NCBI GenBank assembly: GCA_022606425.2
Contig: JAHDVF020000868.1
Coordinates: forward strand, 1,240,001 to 1,304,000
Length of the DNA: 64,000 bases
Reading direction: 5' to 3'
Source: Lepidostoma basale
Taxonomy: Eukaryota; Arthropoda; Insecta; Trichoptera; Lepidostomatidae
Shown here: in pieces, positions 23,067-34,634 of the stretch
How positions within the stretch are numbered: the first letter of the stretch is position 1
Layout of the letters: every line of letters begins with the position of its first letter
The notes under the pieces: generated by a model
The model's database searches: none
What the model was told of the DNA's origin: nothing
The model's input: only the letters and a program-made list of their open reading frames with translations
Translations under genes and position numbers: made by a program

Positions 23067-23245
23067 CCAGGCGGGCTGAGCGGCTCCCAGGAGTCGTGGT
23101 CGTAGGCCGTGCAGGAGTGCGGCACCTTGCCAACGTCCCTCACCAGGAGCGACATGCGCTTGTGGAACTTCAGCTGGTTCACCGCCTCGTCGTGCGTCAC
23201 GTCCAGAAACGACTGCCCGTTCACCTCTAGGATCTGGTCTCCGAT
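23067..23245 (-). CDS. dysc: whirlin/dyschronic exon: second half of PDZ2
   Basis: This exon is 179 nt, from phase 0 to phase 2, with a TTCAG acceptor and a GTAAAC donor. It encodes IGDQILEVNGQSFLDVTH, DEAVNQLKFHKRMSLLVRD and VGKVPHS. The RDVGKVPHS segment after PDZ2 matches KDVGRLPHA of whirlin and separates this family from generic PDZ proteins. The last two bases (GG) pair with the first base of the next exon to make glycine (SPPG). The preceding intron is only 617 nt, the shortest seen in this gene. Confidence 0.92.
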
Positions 23246-23329
23246 CTGAACACAAATCCATCCCAACAACTAAACACTTGTTTTATATTTCAATATATTA
23301 CAAAATATAACAAAAAGGGAATCAACGGT

Positions 23330-23530
23330 TTCTTGAACTATGGTGTAAAACTTCATATTAAATAATTAATAAGATAGATTTTTTTTAAAGAATTTTATTA
23401 TATTTTATGGGAATGACATGCTTTGCATTGTTAAGGCATTATCAAATGCCTTAGCAAGGCGAAAAGTTTCATTCCCACAATTTTCAATAAACACATATTT
23501 TCAATAAACAGGGTTATTTGTTATTGAATA
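23330..23530. repeat. P2 palindromic repeat
   Basis: AATGACATGCTTTGC, AAGGCATTATC, ATGCCTTAGCAAGGCG. The ACATGT site is changed on the plus-strand side. It lies in the 2.2-6.2 kb intron cluster just beyond the second PDZ2 exon start. Confidence 0.6.
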
Positions 23531-23793
23531 CATTTCTTCTAGGAGGTTGTTCGGGAGGTTATTTCAGATTAATTATGTCATGTTAGGCATTATGCAAAAG
23601 TGAACCACTTTTGAGATAAAATGAATTTAAGTTTTTTTTGTTTATTTATCGAGGTCAGGTGTATTAAAAATTAAATAAAAAATAGCTGTGGGTCATTATA
23701 ATTTTTATTATTATTATTAATTAGTGAACATAACAAGCTTTAATTATTGATACAACAACTTACTAGAAGGAATGTATTCAATAACCAATAACC

Positions 23794-23814
23794 TAACCTA
23801 ACCTAACCTAAAAT
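23794..23814. repeat. interstitial telomere-type repeat, four CCTAA units
   Basis: Four uninterrupted CCTAA units ((TTAGG)4 on the other strand) sit about 50 bp past the splice donor of the first PDZ2 exon. TTAGG is the ancestral arthropod telomere repeat. The array is short, so chance or repair insertion are both possible. Confidence 0.75.
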
Positions 23815-23862
23815 AAGAACAGGTACAAAAGGAGAAAGGGATGAAGAAGAATAAAAACTTAC

Positions 23863-23988
23863 CATTAGGCCGGCTCTATCCGCCACTGAATCCTTATCCA
23901 CCCCTGTGATGAAAATTCCAAGATTGTATTCCAACCCTCCTCTAATCATTAATCCTAAAGACTGTCCTGGTTCTATACAAAGGTCCAC
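23863..23988 (-). CDS. dysc: whirlin/dyschronic exon: first half of PDZ2
   Basis: This exon is 126 nt (42 codons), phase 0 at both ends, with a CAG acceptor and a GTAAGT donor. It encodes VDLCIEPGQSLGLMIRGG, containing the SLGLMIRGG form of the PDZ carboxylate-binding loop, followed by GIFITGVDKDSVADRAGLM. Whirlin PDZ2 has the closely similar SLGLTIRGG and GIYITGVDPGS. It joins directly to IGDQILEVNG in the next exon, splitting the domain at the usual place. An interstitial telomere-type repeat lies about 50 bp beyond the donor. Confidence 0.92.
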
Positions 23989-25467
23989 CTGAAAAGAAAA
24001 AAACGCATTATTAAATTCCATAATCATTTTCTTACTTTCAAAGCTCCAAGATCGGGAAAATAAATTCAAAAGTATCCGCTCAAAGATATCCTTAAAAATA
24101 ATGCTTCTTTTTATATCCGTCTAGAATTCAGTATTTTCATATTGCCAATGAATAAATTCTCTTTTTTTTAACACTTTATTGTATATTATTTCCAGTTTAC
24201 TGCTTTTCAATATATTGTATAAAGAACGTTTAAAACGTATACATTATGCGTGTAGTAGATGCTATGTAGATATCTGTATACCCATTCCTTTGACAGTCTT
24301 TAAAGGAAAATGATAAACCCTCGGAGAGATGAAGGAAACCCTTTTCAAAGAAGATATTTTAATAATTTTACGCTCGCCGAAGACGCTGTCACTCAAATGG
24401 CCGCTCCTTTTAAAAGTATTCAACTTTTGATGGCATGTTTTCCGCGCGTGTACATTTTTTTTGACAGAGTTAAAAATATACAATTCTGTACGTGAACAGA
24501 TTTTTTCGGTTAGGATAAAGATTTTTGTGATTTTCTGCCGTTTTTTAAATTCATCATTATTTTTAACCTTAATTTCTTAAATCCTGATTTAATATGTAAT
24601 TTAATAGCAAATATAATGAATTCCAAAATAGATCTTGCATAAATATCCATCGAATATAGCTTTTAACAATAAAATCATATTTTTATGATAATCAAATTAT
24701 TTTACTGAAATCTCTTGATGAATGTTAATTTAGAATAATAATTAAATAACCTGTCGATTCCAGCGAGCTTGCCGAAACCGGTCACCGTCAAAAGATAAAA
24801 GTGGAAGTAGTTAAAAAAATATCGTTTTATTCAATTATTATATAAAATCACTTTTTTCGGTTTTTAAACAATAATGTGAAATTCATCATTAAATAGCTCA
24901 TACGGATGAGCAAAGCCTGTTTTCTATAAATTCTATAGATATGACGCGTTTTGTCCTGCTGAGATATTTGATAATGCCACAGTAAGGCGAAATATGTAAT
25001 TTCTAGAAAATATACTTATCTACTTCCTATGGAGGTACAACTCTTAAAGAGAATATAATAAAACTAAGGTTAAAACGTGTAATAATAAAATGAATTTATA
25101 TTTTATTACTAATCTTTTTAAAACAGTACTAAATAATTATAATTTTTATTTTCAAAATATCATTATAATGCCATTTTAAAATAGTTTTTAGAAAATATCT
25201 AAACATATTTTATATTATCTATGTTAACATTATCTGTATTAACGTTAAATAAGTGATAGGTTTTCAAGGTAACAATATATTTTTCGGGAATCTTGAGAAT
25301 AATATTCGTGTATATTGTTATCTTCTTCGATCGACGATTCGGAGATCACTACAGTCTCCATCTTAAGGGTAGTTATGATTTTACATGATATGGTTTTACA
25401 CACATCTCTATACACACCCTGAATATGGACACTGCAACGATCACCGAAACATCGATCAAAGAAAATT

Positions 25468-25650
25468 GGTGGTGGTCTAGGGGATAGAACGCTTGACTCC
25501 TAATCTAAGGGACTTGGGTTCGAGCCTGGACACGACCAGATTCCTTCTTCATAATAATGAGCTATTTTCTGCTCACATTGAAGATTGTAAAATAAATTCT
25601 AATATCATTGATTTAAATCTTTGATGTTAGTCTTTAAAAAAAAAAAAAAA
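25468..25650 (+). mobile_element. tRNA-derived SINE, family S2
   Basis: Head GGTGGTCTAGGGGATAGAAC (box A), an anticodon-loop-like CTCCTAA and GGGTTCGAGCCTGG (box B). The body contains GAGCTATTTTCTGCTCA, and it ends in a 15-nt poly(A). It sits inside a 53.8-kb-type hairpin repeat. Confidence 0.85.
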
Positions 25651-25834
25651 CAAGGTACACGGATTTACCCAAGATCCCAAAAATATATACTTATATTATA
25701 TAAATAAATGATTTTTTATTATTATCAAATTTTAATTTAAAATAAGAACTGATCTTCTCTCTTTGCAATATATAATTCTTAATCAATAGCTTTAGTGTAA
25801 TAAAGCACCCTCAACCCTAAAATCAATTTTAAAC

Positions 25835-26060
25835 AACAACAACAAACCATCACGCCGTTTCCCTGTAGGGGTAGGCAGAGAGAATGGACCGCCACTCTAC
25901 TCTATCCTAGTACACCTCTCTAGATCCCTCCACATTCATACAGCGAGTCATACACGCACGTCGATTCTTCCGACTAACATTACCAACCTTTAAAATTTGA
26001 TTAATTCGGTCATGCCATGTTTTCTTCGATCTGCCTCGACTCTGTACTTTATTTTCATCA
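25835..26060 (-). mobile_element. LINE-A 3' fragment, (TTG)n subfamily
   Basis: AACAACAACAAACCATCACG, then GGGGTAGGCAGAGAGAATGG and ACAGCGAGTCATACACGCAC. Confidence 0.75.
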
Positions 26061-26114
26061 TTAACGATAACAAAAAATGAAACATTGGCCTATTAAGCTC
26101 TTGTTAATATAATA

Positions 26115-26270
26115 TTATGTCCCTGGTACTTTGACTGGGCTCTGATCTGCTGCAGCCTGGAGACTGACGGGTGACAGAAGCGCATGGTGTGCCATGGTCA
26201 AAGGTTTACAGGATGGACACGCCCCTTGATCATGAGGAATACGACTGAGAAGAAGAATAACTCTGTCTAA
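26115..26270 (+). mobile_element. LINE-B-type 3' remnant
   Basis: The text WRLTGDRSAWCAMVKGLQDG and a GACTGAGAAGAAGAA end fit the C-terminal tail of RTE-like elements. Confidence 0.55.
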
Positions 26271-26337
26271 TTTTAACTAGCACATATAATAATGTCGTTT
26301 GGCTCTTATATTCTGTTAAAAATATTTTTAGTTAGTT

Positions 26338-26575
26338 CATTATTATTATTATTTTATTCTATCGCTCTTTACATCACGACAGCATGAGCCAAATCGATGT
26401 AAAGGATATTATAGCAGTCATAGTTATTATCGTGACATGTGATAGGTAGCTAATCTATCGCCATTTTATTGTCACGTAAGACAATGTGACAATCACACTG
26501 CCTTCGCCGGGAATCGAACCCGGTTCCTTCGGGGTAGCAGTCAATGCACTTACTACTCGGCCACGAAGGTCGTTA
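26338..26575 (-). mobile_element. SINE S1, full length
   Basis: Minus-strand copy with CGTGGCCGAGTAGTAAGTGC, GGGTTCGATTCCCGG, the body CTGTCGTGATGTAAAGAGCG and an ATAATAATAATAAT tail. It adjoins the hammerhead-like motif at 26581. Confidence 0.85.
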
Positions 26576-26580
26576 TATCA

Positions 26581-26626
26581 TTTTCCTGATGCCGAAGGTG
26601 TAAAACCTTCGAAACATGTCGAGAAA
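26581..26626 (+). ncRNA. hammerhead-like motif (ACAUGU), A9 changed
   Basis: CUGAUG followed by C in place of A9 and one more C, stem II GAAGG with CCUUC, GAA (26611-26613), ACAUGU (26614-26619), C26620. Stem I UUUUC with GAGAA is present. A decayed relative at 17628-17662 keeps CCTTCGAAACGTC. The changed A9 should harm catalysis. Confidence 0.4.
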
Positions 26627-26704
26627 AATGAAATAAAAAGTGAAAAAAAAAACAGTGTTTCAATTGATGAAAAATTCGTCAGTATAAAATTCATAAATAA
26701 CAAT

Positions 26705-26945
26705 AAAACTAACTAACTATCACGCTGTGTTTTCAGTCTATTGTTTCCGCCTACAGAAATAATGGACTGCCATACTTTCCTTTCCTGACATACTTTTCTC
26801 GATTACTCAACATTAATGCATCGTGTCATGCACGTACGTTAATTGATCCGACTCCTCACGTGATCGACTTTCAATTTTTGATTTATTTGATATTGTCACG
26901 TTTTCCTTGGTCTTCCTTTTTTCGAGTTCTATTTAGATCATTATA
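26705..26945 (-). mobile_element. LINE-A 3' fragment, (TTAG)n subfamily
   Basis: AACTAACTAACTATCACGC start and ATCGTGTCATGCACGTACG marker. It includes the SRGRPRKT-type codons. Confidence 0.7.
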
Positions 26946-26954
26946 ATTATATTT

Positions 26955-27140
26955 TATACAATTGGCAACCAGGAGGAGTGGAGAAGAGTTGTGTCGCAAT
27001 TTGCCAGGGACCAGAGAGACGGAGAGGACGAGGTCCAGCTGTAGGGGCAGAATATCCCTGTCCGGAGTGTGTCAAAGTCTGCCATTCCAGGATAGGACTA
27101 TTTAGCCACATCAAGTGGTACAGAAGACAAACCTAGATAT
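26955..27140 (+). mobile_element. LINE-B-type remnant with zinc-knuckle-like end
   Basis: EEWRRVVSQFARDQRDGED, then YPCPECVKVCHSRIGLFSHI in another frame, the Cys2-His end common in RTE-like elements. Confidence 0.65.
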
Positions 27141-27654
27141 TTTTTGGTTCTTATGCTCATAATCACGGACAATAGGCATTATTATTATAATTCTATTTGA
27201 GACACAATTTTAATGTCATTATGCGTATAAGTTTAATCTTCAAACTAATTTCAGTTTCTAATAATAGACCTCGTTTTCATAAATGCGGTTATCCACACAT
27301 CTCTATAACTGGGGGATTTATTTCTCGCCCCTCTCACCTCTGCATAGTATAAAGCACATATTAATTGAACGAGGCAACCGCAGCCCTCGCAGTAAAGAGC
27401 GCGGACCAAACCTGAGCGCAAACATTTCATATACATTAAATAAAACGAGTGTAGAATTACGAAGGGTTTTGCAAATGGCGTCTAAAATGGGACGCTTAGT
27501 TTAATGGGAAATCAAATGCTCCCCATTATCCAGAAAATTGCTTGAAATCCTTTTCATCGCTCTTAAATATGTAATGTTATGAACATATTCTGAATAAATG
27601 TCACATTAGCTCACAAAATTTAATCTACTCGTTATTATATAAAAAATTTATATG

Positions 27655-27900
27655 TTACGATGTAAATGGAACCAGAAATAGAGGAAGACCGAGGAAAACG
27701 TGGCACGATCAAATAAATCAAATATTGAATGTCGGCCATGTGAGGAGTCAGAGAAATCGACGTGCGTGCATGACACGATGTATGAATGTTGAGGAAGCGA
27801 GAGAAATATACCAGGAAAGAAAAGTGTGTCAGTCCATTCTTTCTGCCTACCCCTTCAGGGAGACGGCCTAATGGTTTGTTAGTTAGTTAGTTATTTAGTT
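27655..27900 (+). mobile_element. LINE-A 3' end, (TTAG)n subfamily
   Basis: NGTRNRGRPRKTWHDQINQ, ILNVGHVRSQRNRRACMTR, then the conserved 3' end and TTAGTTAGTTAG. Confidence 0.8.
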
Positions 27901-28014
27901 TTTAAACTTTTTTACGCAACATAAATTAAATATTGGCGTTTGAAAAATAAAACATTGTTTATCTTTAATACTTTCATTATTATATATACAATAATAATAA
28001 ATATTTTATTTTTG

Positions 28015-28085
28015 TTTCGCCAAACCAAAGACAGTGTGACAATCACACTGCCATCGCTGGGAATCAAACCCGGGACCTTTGATAT
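28015..28085 (-). mobile_element. SINE S1 fragment (box B region)
   Basis: It retains GGGTTTGATTCCCAGCGATG and GTGTGATTGTCACACTGTC. Head and tail are lost. Confidence 0.65.
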
Positions 28086-28589
28086 TGTCTTAATGGAAAC
28101 TTTTATTCCATTTTGGTTAATCATAAGAATGGTATAGAGAAATAAGGAAAGAGACGGACATAATTAATTAATAAAAAATGTATACAAAACTAATACATAA
28201 CCATTTCTATTGAGAAGTTATTGGTAAACAATTTTTTTAAGAGCCTTGTATATTTTAGTTATTGAATTACCTCGCCTCTGTTCTTACTAAGAACCACAAA
28301 TTTGAAAACAACGTTGAGCATGAAGCCAAAGTAAAATGACTCCAATTTCGTGCTTTGTGGCAACAAAGTATCTATACAAACTAAAGGAAAAGTGTACTAA
28401 CTGCTGTGAGACCAGACAACCTATACAGTTTGGAATGCTGAGCTGTAAGACGCCAGGAGAAACAGATGCTATATGTAACAGAGTTGAGGATATTAACGTG
28501 GACTGCTGACGTGACAAGATCAATAGAATAAGTAATGAGTATATTCGAGTATATTCTAAACTTGAAACTCCGCCAGAGAATGATCAAAT

Positions 28590-29320
28590 GCGAATATGGT
28601 CTGTTTTATTGTACGGATGTGAAACGTGGACCTTGAAAGCTAACTCAATGAACAAACTGGAAGCATTTGAAATGTGGCTCCATCGCCGAATGCTCAGAGA
28701 TCCTTGGACAGACATGGTTACCAATATAGAAGTCTTGAGATGAGCTTGAAGAGTTGACAGGGAACTGATATCAACTATTAAGGTTCGAAAGATCTCACAT
28801 CTGGGTCATATACTGCGTGGAGATTAGAGGGAAATTAGAGAAAAAAATTGAGGGACGCCGAGGGCCCGGTAGGAGACAAATGTCCTGGTTACGAAACGTG
28901 AGGGAGTGGACCGGCATCCGAAGTGTGGAGGAGCTGTTCCAAGCGGCGCATGACAGGGACAGGTTCGCCGAGGTGATTGCCAACGTTGGGGACCCGACAG
29001 GGTACTTGAAGAAATAGAAGAAGATATTCGAGGACGTTTTAAAGTGACCACTATGCCGAGAAAGGTGATGGATGGTCGTCTACGATGGTTCGGTCATGTG
29101 TGCTGAAGGGCCGAGAACCACGTTGTCTAAAAAGCCTTCAAATTGGGCATAGGAATGAGAGGACCAGGTCATCCACCGGCAACTGACGACAAAAATGACA
29201 TTGAATCGCTGCAGATCGACACCGGGATGGCCCGAGGTAGAAAAATCTGGAGCTGTTATTTTAGGAAAGCCGACCCTAAATAAATCGGAAAGGGCTTGGG
29301 AAGAAGAAAAGAAAAAACTC
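28590..29320 (+). mobile_element. two LINE-B 3' remnants in series
   Basis: First: LLYGCETWTLKANSMNKLEA, FEMWLHRRML, RGPGRRQMSWLRNVREWTG, ANVGDPTGYLKK (to 29018). Second, 29020-29320: decayed, ending GGGAAGAAGAAAAG. The second may be a separate insertion. Confidence 0.75.
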
Positions 29321-30167
29321 ATAAATAATTCAAACTAAAATAAAACTTCATATAAAAAATAAAACTTTCAAACAATCTTGCAAAGAAGAAAATTTAATCT
29401 TAACATCAACATGTATAATAATAAAAACGTGTACGCACGTAAGTAGTTATACTTCTATGGCGTGACATAACAAAAATAACTCAAAAAATTCAGAACAAAA
29501 GACGACAATATTGCGCAAAATATTCGATATCACCCCACTAAAATGTGACAGATCTTTAGTACTTATAGCTAACAAATTAATCATTGATGACTAACTTCTT
29601 TATGTGGCACTTGCGTAGCAGGGTGCGTGCGCAACTCTCAATTTGATTATCAATCGGAAAGGCTAGTTCAGAAGAGTGCATATACTGCAGGGAGGGTACA
29701 GACGATGCAAAATACACCATCTTTAAATGCCTATGATGGCAAAAAGAAAGAGTAAATTTGGAGAGCAGAACTTGCCAAACAGGACTGTCACCAGACAACA
29801 TCATGCCGATCACGATAAGCTCGAGAGAAAATTGAAGGTTGATATAGGACCTCGTTGTAAATATAATGAAGAAAAAAGAACGTGACAAAAACAAGAAAGG
29901 AGAGCCCCATAGGACAAAATCATATCTCTGGGTAGGCCGAAAGGCAGGAACCGGGATGTGACAGAAGATGAGGGGTTTTAGCCGGTCGGAGTCCGGCACT
30001 ACCTGACTAGAAAGGCCGGGTGTCCATGTCCAGGATTTCCCCTCAATAATATAAAATAAAAAATAGCTCTCAATTTGAACTCTTTCTAAATGCGTCAAAA
30101 GAAGTATAACTTCAAAAATATATGAGCCAGTTGAAGTAATTATAAAATAAATCCGGTAGGTACGCAC

Positions 30168-30386
30168 CCTTCTTATACTCCTGTCTTTACTGCTCGATCG
30201 TGATCCGGGCAGGGCGGGGTACCGCTGCGGCGGGGGCGGGGGCGGGGGCTGGGTCCTCTGGTACTCGAGCGGGGGGGACACGGGCCTGCCCTGGCGGTCC
30301 ATCCAGGAGCACGTCTGCCGCTGGGGGCCCGAGCCCCCCGTGGGGCTCCGCACTGTCATACTCAGCTGCCGACATGACTTGAGCAT
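30168..30386 (-). CDS. dysc: whirlin/dyschronic exon: end of PDZ1 and proline-rich linker
   Basis: This exon is 219 nt, phase 0 at both ends, from a TTTCAG acceptor to AGG before a GTGCGT donor. It begins MLKSCRQLSMTVRSP, which completes PDZ1 after HDEALK of the previous exon, although 23.9 kb of intron separates them. The linker SWMDRQGRPVSPP matches the conserved TW.D.QGR.ISPP segment following PDZ1 in whirlin. Residues 48-54 are seven prolines, then a Ser/Arg-rich end. The donor was chosen because it is the one giving the phase-0 junction required by the next exon. The exon is very GC-rich in AT-rich surroundings. The reading frame stays open well past the donor, but those residues are intron. 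Confidence 0.88.
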
Positions 30387-30595
30387 CTGAAATAAATATA
30401 ATTTTTTCTAATTTCACACATGTTAGTTAACACATTTGCATACAAAAACAATTGACATAATTGAATCATATGGATAACATCTACCACCTAACAATTGAAA
30501 AATTAGAAATAATACATATATTCATATATTCATGTTTTATTTTAAAACTAAACATAAATGGAATAATATAATATGTATATGCATACTTTATATAA

Positions 30596-31265
30596 CTAAC
30601 TAACTAACTAACCATCACGCCGTCTCACAGAAAGAATGAACTGCCGCACTTTTCTTTCCTGACATATTTCTCTCGCTTCCTCATGTCATGCACGCGCATC
30701 GATTTTTCTGACTCTTACGTGGCCAACATTCAATATTTGATTTATTTGATCGTGTCACGTTTTCCTCGGTCTTCCTATATTTCTAGTTTTATTTACATCA
30801 TTAACATATATTTTTTTACAGTTTTTTCTTCATTCATTCTTTCCATGTGTCCATCACCATCTTAATGATCCTTTCATTATTTTGTTCATAACAAAATCAT
30901 TCGCACAACATTCACTCTTTATATTTTCATTCGACACTCACGTATCTACACATTCGTTTAAGAGATCTCATTTCTACAGCATTTATTCTACTATCATCCC
31001 GCTTTTGCCAGTTCCATGCTTCACTACTATACAAAAGGGTCGGTACAAGAACATTATTGTGCACTGCCAGTTAAGCTTCTTTGGATAGGATTTTGTTTGG
31101 GATGACAACTTTAAGTGCACCATTCATTTTGTTGCCTGCCTCAACCCTGTTTTCAATGTCCTTCTGAACTCGCCAATCTTTTGTAAACATACTACCCAAA
31201 TACACAAACTCATCTACTTGCTCCAGATTTTCACCATCACATAATTTTTTTAACAATAATAATAT
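30596..31265 (-). mobile_element. LINE-A 3' part, (TTAG)n subfamily
   Basis: TAACTAACTAACTAACTAAC at one end. The minus strand reads EQVDEFVYLGSMFTKD, RVEAGNKMNGALKVVIPN, then the MYGSEAW-type region and the 3' end. It starts 210 bp upstream of a whirlin exon. Confidence 0.8.
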
Positions 31266-31319
31266 GTAAAACTTCATATCAAGTATTTATTATGGTATTG
31301 TTTAAAACTAGGGTTTTCA

Positions 31320-31600
31320 ACAAAATTTCAACGTTTCTGTAAACGGATATGATTTGTGAGTGAGTGGGTTTTACTCTTCAGGATTATATTTTTTTATACA
31401 TTATATTTGATATTGATAATACGTAGATGTAATTAAAAAAACTTTTTGTATTATAAATATTTGTATCATAACAATTTATTATTATTTTAGCACAAACATG
31501 TTTCGGGACACAGAAGCCCCCATCATCAGTGTAAATATTGGCAAAATCATTACATACATGTTAACAAAACGAATTTTATTAATATGGTCGGTTTTGACGA
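31320..31600 (-). repeat. repeat carrying an intact ACATGT core
   Basis: Non-coding AT-rich sequence around the motif at 31491-31533. No second arm was recognised, so its ends are uncertain. It lies just upstream in coordinates of about 500 bp without recognisable features. Confidence 0.45.
31491..31533 (-). ncRNA. hammerhead-like motif (ACAUGU), intact core
   Basis: Minus strand: CUGAUGA (31529-31523), one U, stem II beginning GGGG and closing UCCC, GAA (31504-31502), palindrome ACAUGU (31501-31496), U31495. Stem I is UACA with UGUG (one wobble). Every conserved core base is present; the extra U before stem II is the only departure from the consensus. Confidence 0.52.
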
Positions 31601-32184
31601 AAAATTAATTATTTTTGGAAATTTCATGCATTGTTGTAACATTTTTTTTAATAAATCTAAAGTCATTCTTGTGTTTTGAGCATTAATCGCTTATTTTTTA
31701 ATTAGTAGCGCTCGTAAGAAACAAAAAATTGTTTTTCATTATCTGATCATTACAGTGTCAAAAATGTCAATAAGCCCCAAAAACTCCATTTGCTCACATC
31801 CATCAGCTACTGGGAAGACTTCCCACTCACTTCACGCGGAAGTAATCAGATGAAATGGAATTGGATTTTCTGGCATATATTTTGGTAATAAATGTAAATG
31901 AACCGCCAATCATGAGACGCAAGCAAGGATGGGCCCCGAAAATGCTATCAGTACACTATATCTTCCCAATTCAGAGAAATCTCAATTTTGCATTTCTATC
32001 GATTTGTATTATGTGCTGTAGATCAAATGAACTATTTATAGTAAGCCTATAAATAATTTATTACCATTTAATTTTTCTTATAATTAATATATCTAGAAAA
32101 GAACTATAGATGATGTAGCCAAATAATGTATTAGCACCGATACATAAAATGTTAAATTCAAAAATATAGTTTGAATTAACAAAC

Positions 32185-32420
32185 TAACCATCATGCCGTC
32201 TCTTCGAAGGGGTAGATAGAAATAATGGACTGCCACACTTTTCTTTCCTGACATTCTTCTCTCGATTCCTCAACATTCATACATCGTGTCAAACACGCGC
32301 GCCCCGCTCTATCTATAGCTAGAGAATTTCCTCGGCCTTCATCTATTTCTTCTTCCATATACATCGTTGACGTATACTTTTTTATCGTTATTTCTTCATT
32401 CGTTCATTCCATTATTTGAA
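32185..32420 (-). mobile_element. LINE-A 3' fragment
   Basis: ACAAACTAACCATCATGCCG, ATCGTGTCAAACACGCGCG, then decayed sequence. Immediately before the long copy. Confidence 0.65.
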
Positions 32421-32474
32421 TAAGATTATTGCAATTTAGTTTACAGGCAAGGATGGTGCTTCTACGTCTGGTGT

Positions 32475-34290
32475 TACAACAACAACAACAACAACAAACC
32501 ATCACGCCGTTTCCCCGCAGATGTAGGCAGAGAGAATGGACCGCCACACAACTCTATCCTGAAATACCTCTCTAGATTCCTCCACATACATACAGCGAGC
32601 CATACACGCACGTCGATTCTTCCGGCTTCTGACATGACCAACCTTTAAAATTTGGTTAATTTGGTCATGCCATGTTTTCCTCGATCTACCTCGACTGCGA
32701 ACTCCATTTACATCGTTAACGTATACTTTTTTAACCATTCTTTCTTCACCCATGCGCTCTATATGTCCGAACCAGCGCAGCGATCTCGCTCTACATTCTT
32801 TCGCTCTACATTCCTTTCTAATATCAGAATTTGAGATTCTGTCGTACATAGTTTGACCACACATACGTCTTAGGGATCTCATCTCTACCGCATTTATTCT
32901 GCTCTCATATTTCTTCTGCTAGTTCCATGCTTCACTTCCATACATAAGGGTTGGGACCAGAACTCAGTTGTGAACGGCCATTTTCGCTTTCGTTGATAAA
33001 TTCTTGTTTCCAATAACTATTTTTAAAGCTCCATTCACTTTGTTACCCGCACCAACCCTTCATTCAACATCTCTCTCCGTTCGGCCATCCGCTGTGAACA
33101 TGCTACCTAAATACACAAATTCCCTCACCTGTTCCAAGTTCTCTTCTTTTACACTTATATTACAAACTGTCATTTTCTGTTCCCTTACAAAAACTAACAC
33201 CTTTGACTTTCCGACATTCATCATTAAATCGTTCGACTTGCATACCTCATACATTCTCGACACCAAGACTTGTAATTCGTCCGCACTATCCGTAACGAGA
33301 ACGGCATCGTCTGCGTAAAGCAGACAATTTATAGACAGATCACTCATCTCAGCACCAGAATTTATACCTTTAAGTTTTTTCATACACTTGTCCATATACA
33401 GATTGAACAACCATGGAGACATCACGTTGCTCTGCTTTACACCCTTTGTGATATTAAACCAGGGCGTGATGTCCCCATTAACCCTAACACAGTGGCAGTG
33501 GTCCCTTCGTAGAGAGAAACAACCGCCCGTATCAGTTTTGTGCTCACTCCGTATTCGGACAAGATTGACCACAGTTTATTTCGGTTTACTCAATCATAGG
33601 CTTTTTGCAAATCGACAAACGCACAGAAAAGCTTACGGTTTTTGACCATAAACTTCTCCGCAAACGTTCGAAGTGCAAAAATCTGATCCATAAATTCTCT
33701 TCCGGCTATAAAAGCGCCTTGAACATCCCATACTCTTTCAGTCGTCGTCTTTTTTACTCTTTCTATTAAAATATGACCGTAGAGTTTACCAACGGCGCTT
33801 AGTGGACATATTGCCCGGTGATTTCCACAGTCCATACGAGACCCTTTTCCCTTATATAGAGGCATGATAACAGCTCTACTCCAGTCAAGCGGCATCTATA
33901 CCTCCTCTAAACATTGGTTAAAGAGTTTATATAACCATGCTGAAATCACCGGCCCACCGTTTTTGATAAACTCCAAGGCTACACAGTCATATCCGACAGC
34001 TTTTCCACCTTTCATACAGTTTACAGCACTTACTATCTCGTTCAAATTTATTTCTATCACATCACTTCCGCTGTTCGTGCATCTCTCATTTGTAAAGCTC
34101 ATGCTTATTGAATCTTCAGTCATTTCATTGCCAAAAATATCTTTAAAGTATTCCATCCATCTTCCTTGTATACGCATAAAATCAGTAATCATACTTCCCT
34201 CACTACGCAAAATTGCTTTCGCACAACTACTTTCGGTAGGATTTCGGACTTTTTCATGTCATTTAAAATATTCATTTTCAGACTCATAGG
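32475..34290 (-). pseudogene. LINE-A, longest copy: broken reverse transcriptase with (TTG)n tail
   Basis: This is the best-preserved non-LTR retrotransposon, read on the minus strand in several frames. In order: KAVGYDCVALEFIKNGG near 34.0 kb, VIMPLYKGKGSRMDCGNHR and FVDLQKAYD (33895-33590), the catalytic LLYADDAVLV (YADD at 33317-33306), EFVYLGSMFTADGR, then a 200-bp non-coding break and SLRWFGHIERM with GRSRKTWHDQINQILK (32882-32502). It ends GGCGTGATGGTTTGTTG plus further TTG units, a short tandem tail instead of poly(A), as in RTE-type elements. The 5' end and endonuclease are missing. I cannot place the clade beyond an RTE-like guess. Confidence 0.85.
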
Positions 34291-34634
34291 AGATATTTTT
34301 TTAAAGATAAAATGTCAACGTGAACATAATAGGAAAATTGATATCGAATCGGTCACATACCCCGGGGTGATGAAAAACAAGCAAAACAGATAATAGCCAA
34401 TCATAGCTCGGCTTCGTTTGATATTCGTTTTCATTTTTTATCCGGATAATGAAATAAGCTCCCGCTCCTAGGGGTAACGGTCCGTGAATGAGGGGCCGCT
34501 GCAGGTCTATAGATACCACTCTCCCCCAGCTCGCATCTAGATGTTACCCTTCTATTAGACGCGTTCAAAGTTCATTGAGGGATCTACAAACTTTGTAATA
34601 AAATTTAGCTATCTAAGAGAAATTTAAAAATGGT

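Noticed and set aside
26500..26575. Possible tRNA gene
   Set aside because: It has A and B boxes but repeats with a common body and tail elsewhere in the window, so it is the head of a SINE. The same reasoning applies at 15.2, 25.5, 41.0, 52.8 and 57.6 kb.
29577..30167. Long minus-strand open frame continuing after the proline-rich whirlin exon
   Set aside because: Only 30168-30386 fits the family and splice phases. The rest runs through AT-rich sequence with repeat-like content past a GTGCGT donor.
30200..30382. Plus-strand Gly/Ala-rich open frame
   Set aside because: It is the complement of the proline-rich whirlin exon.
33004..34289. Plus-strand open frames of 104-141 codons
   Set aside because: They are antisense to the LINE-A reverse transcriptase pieces.
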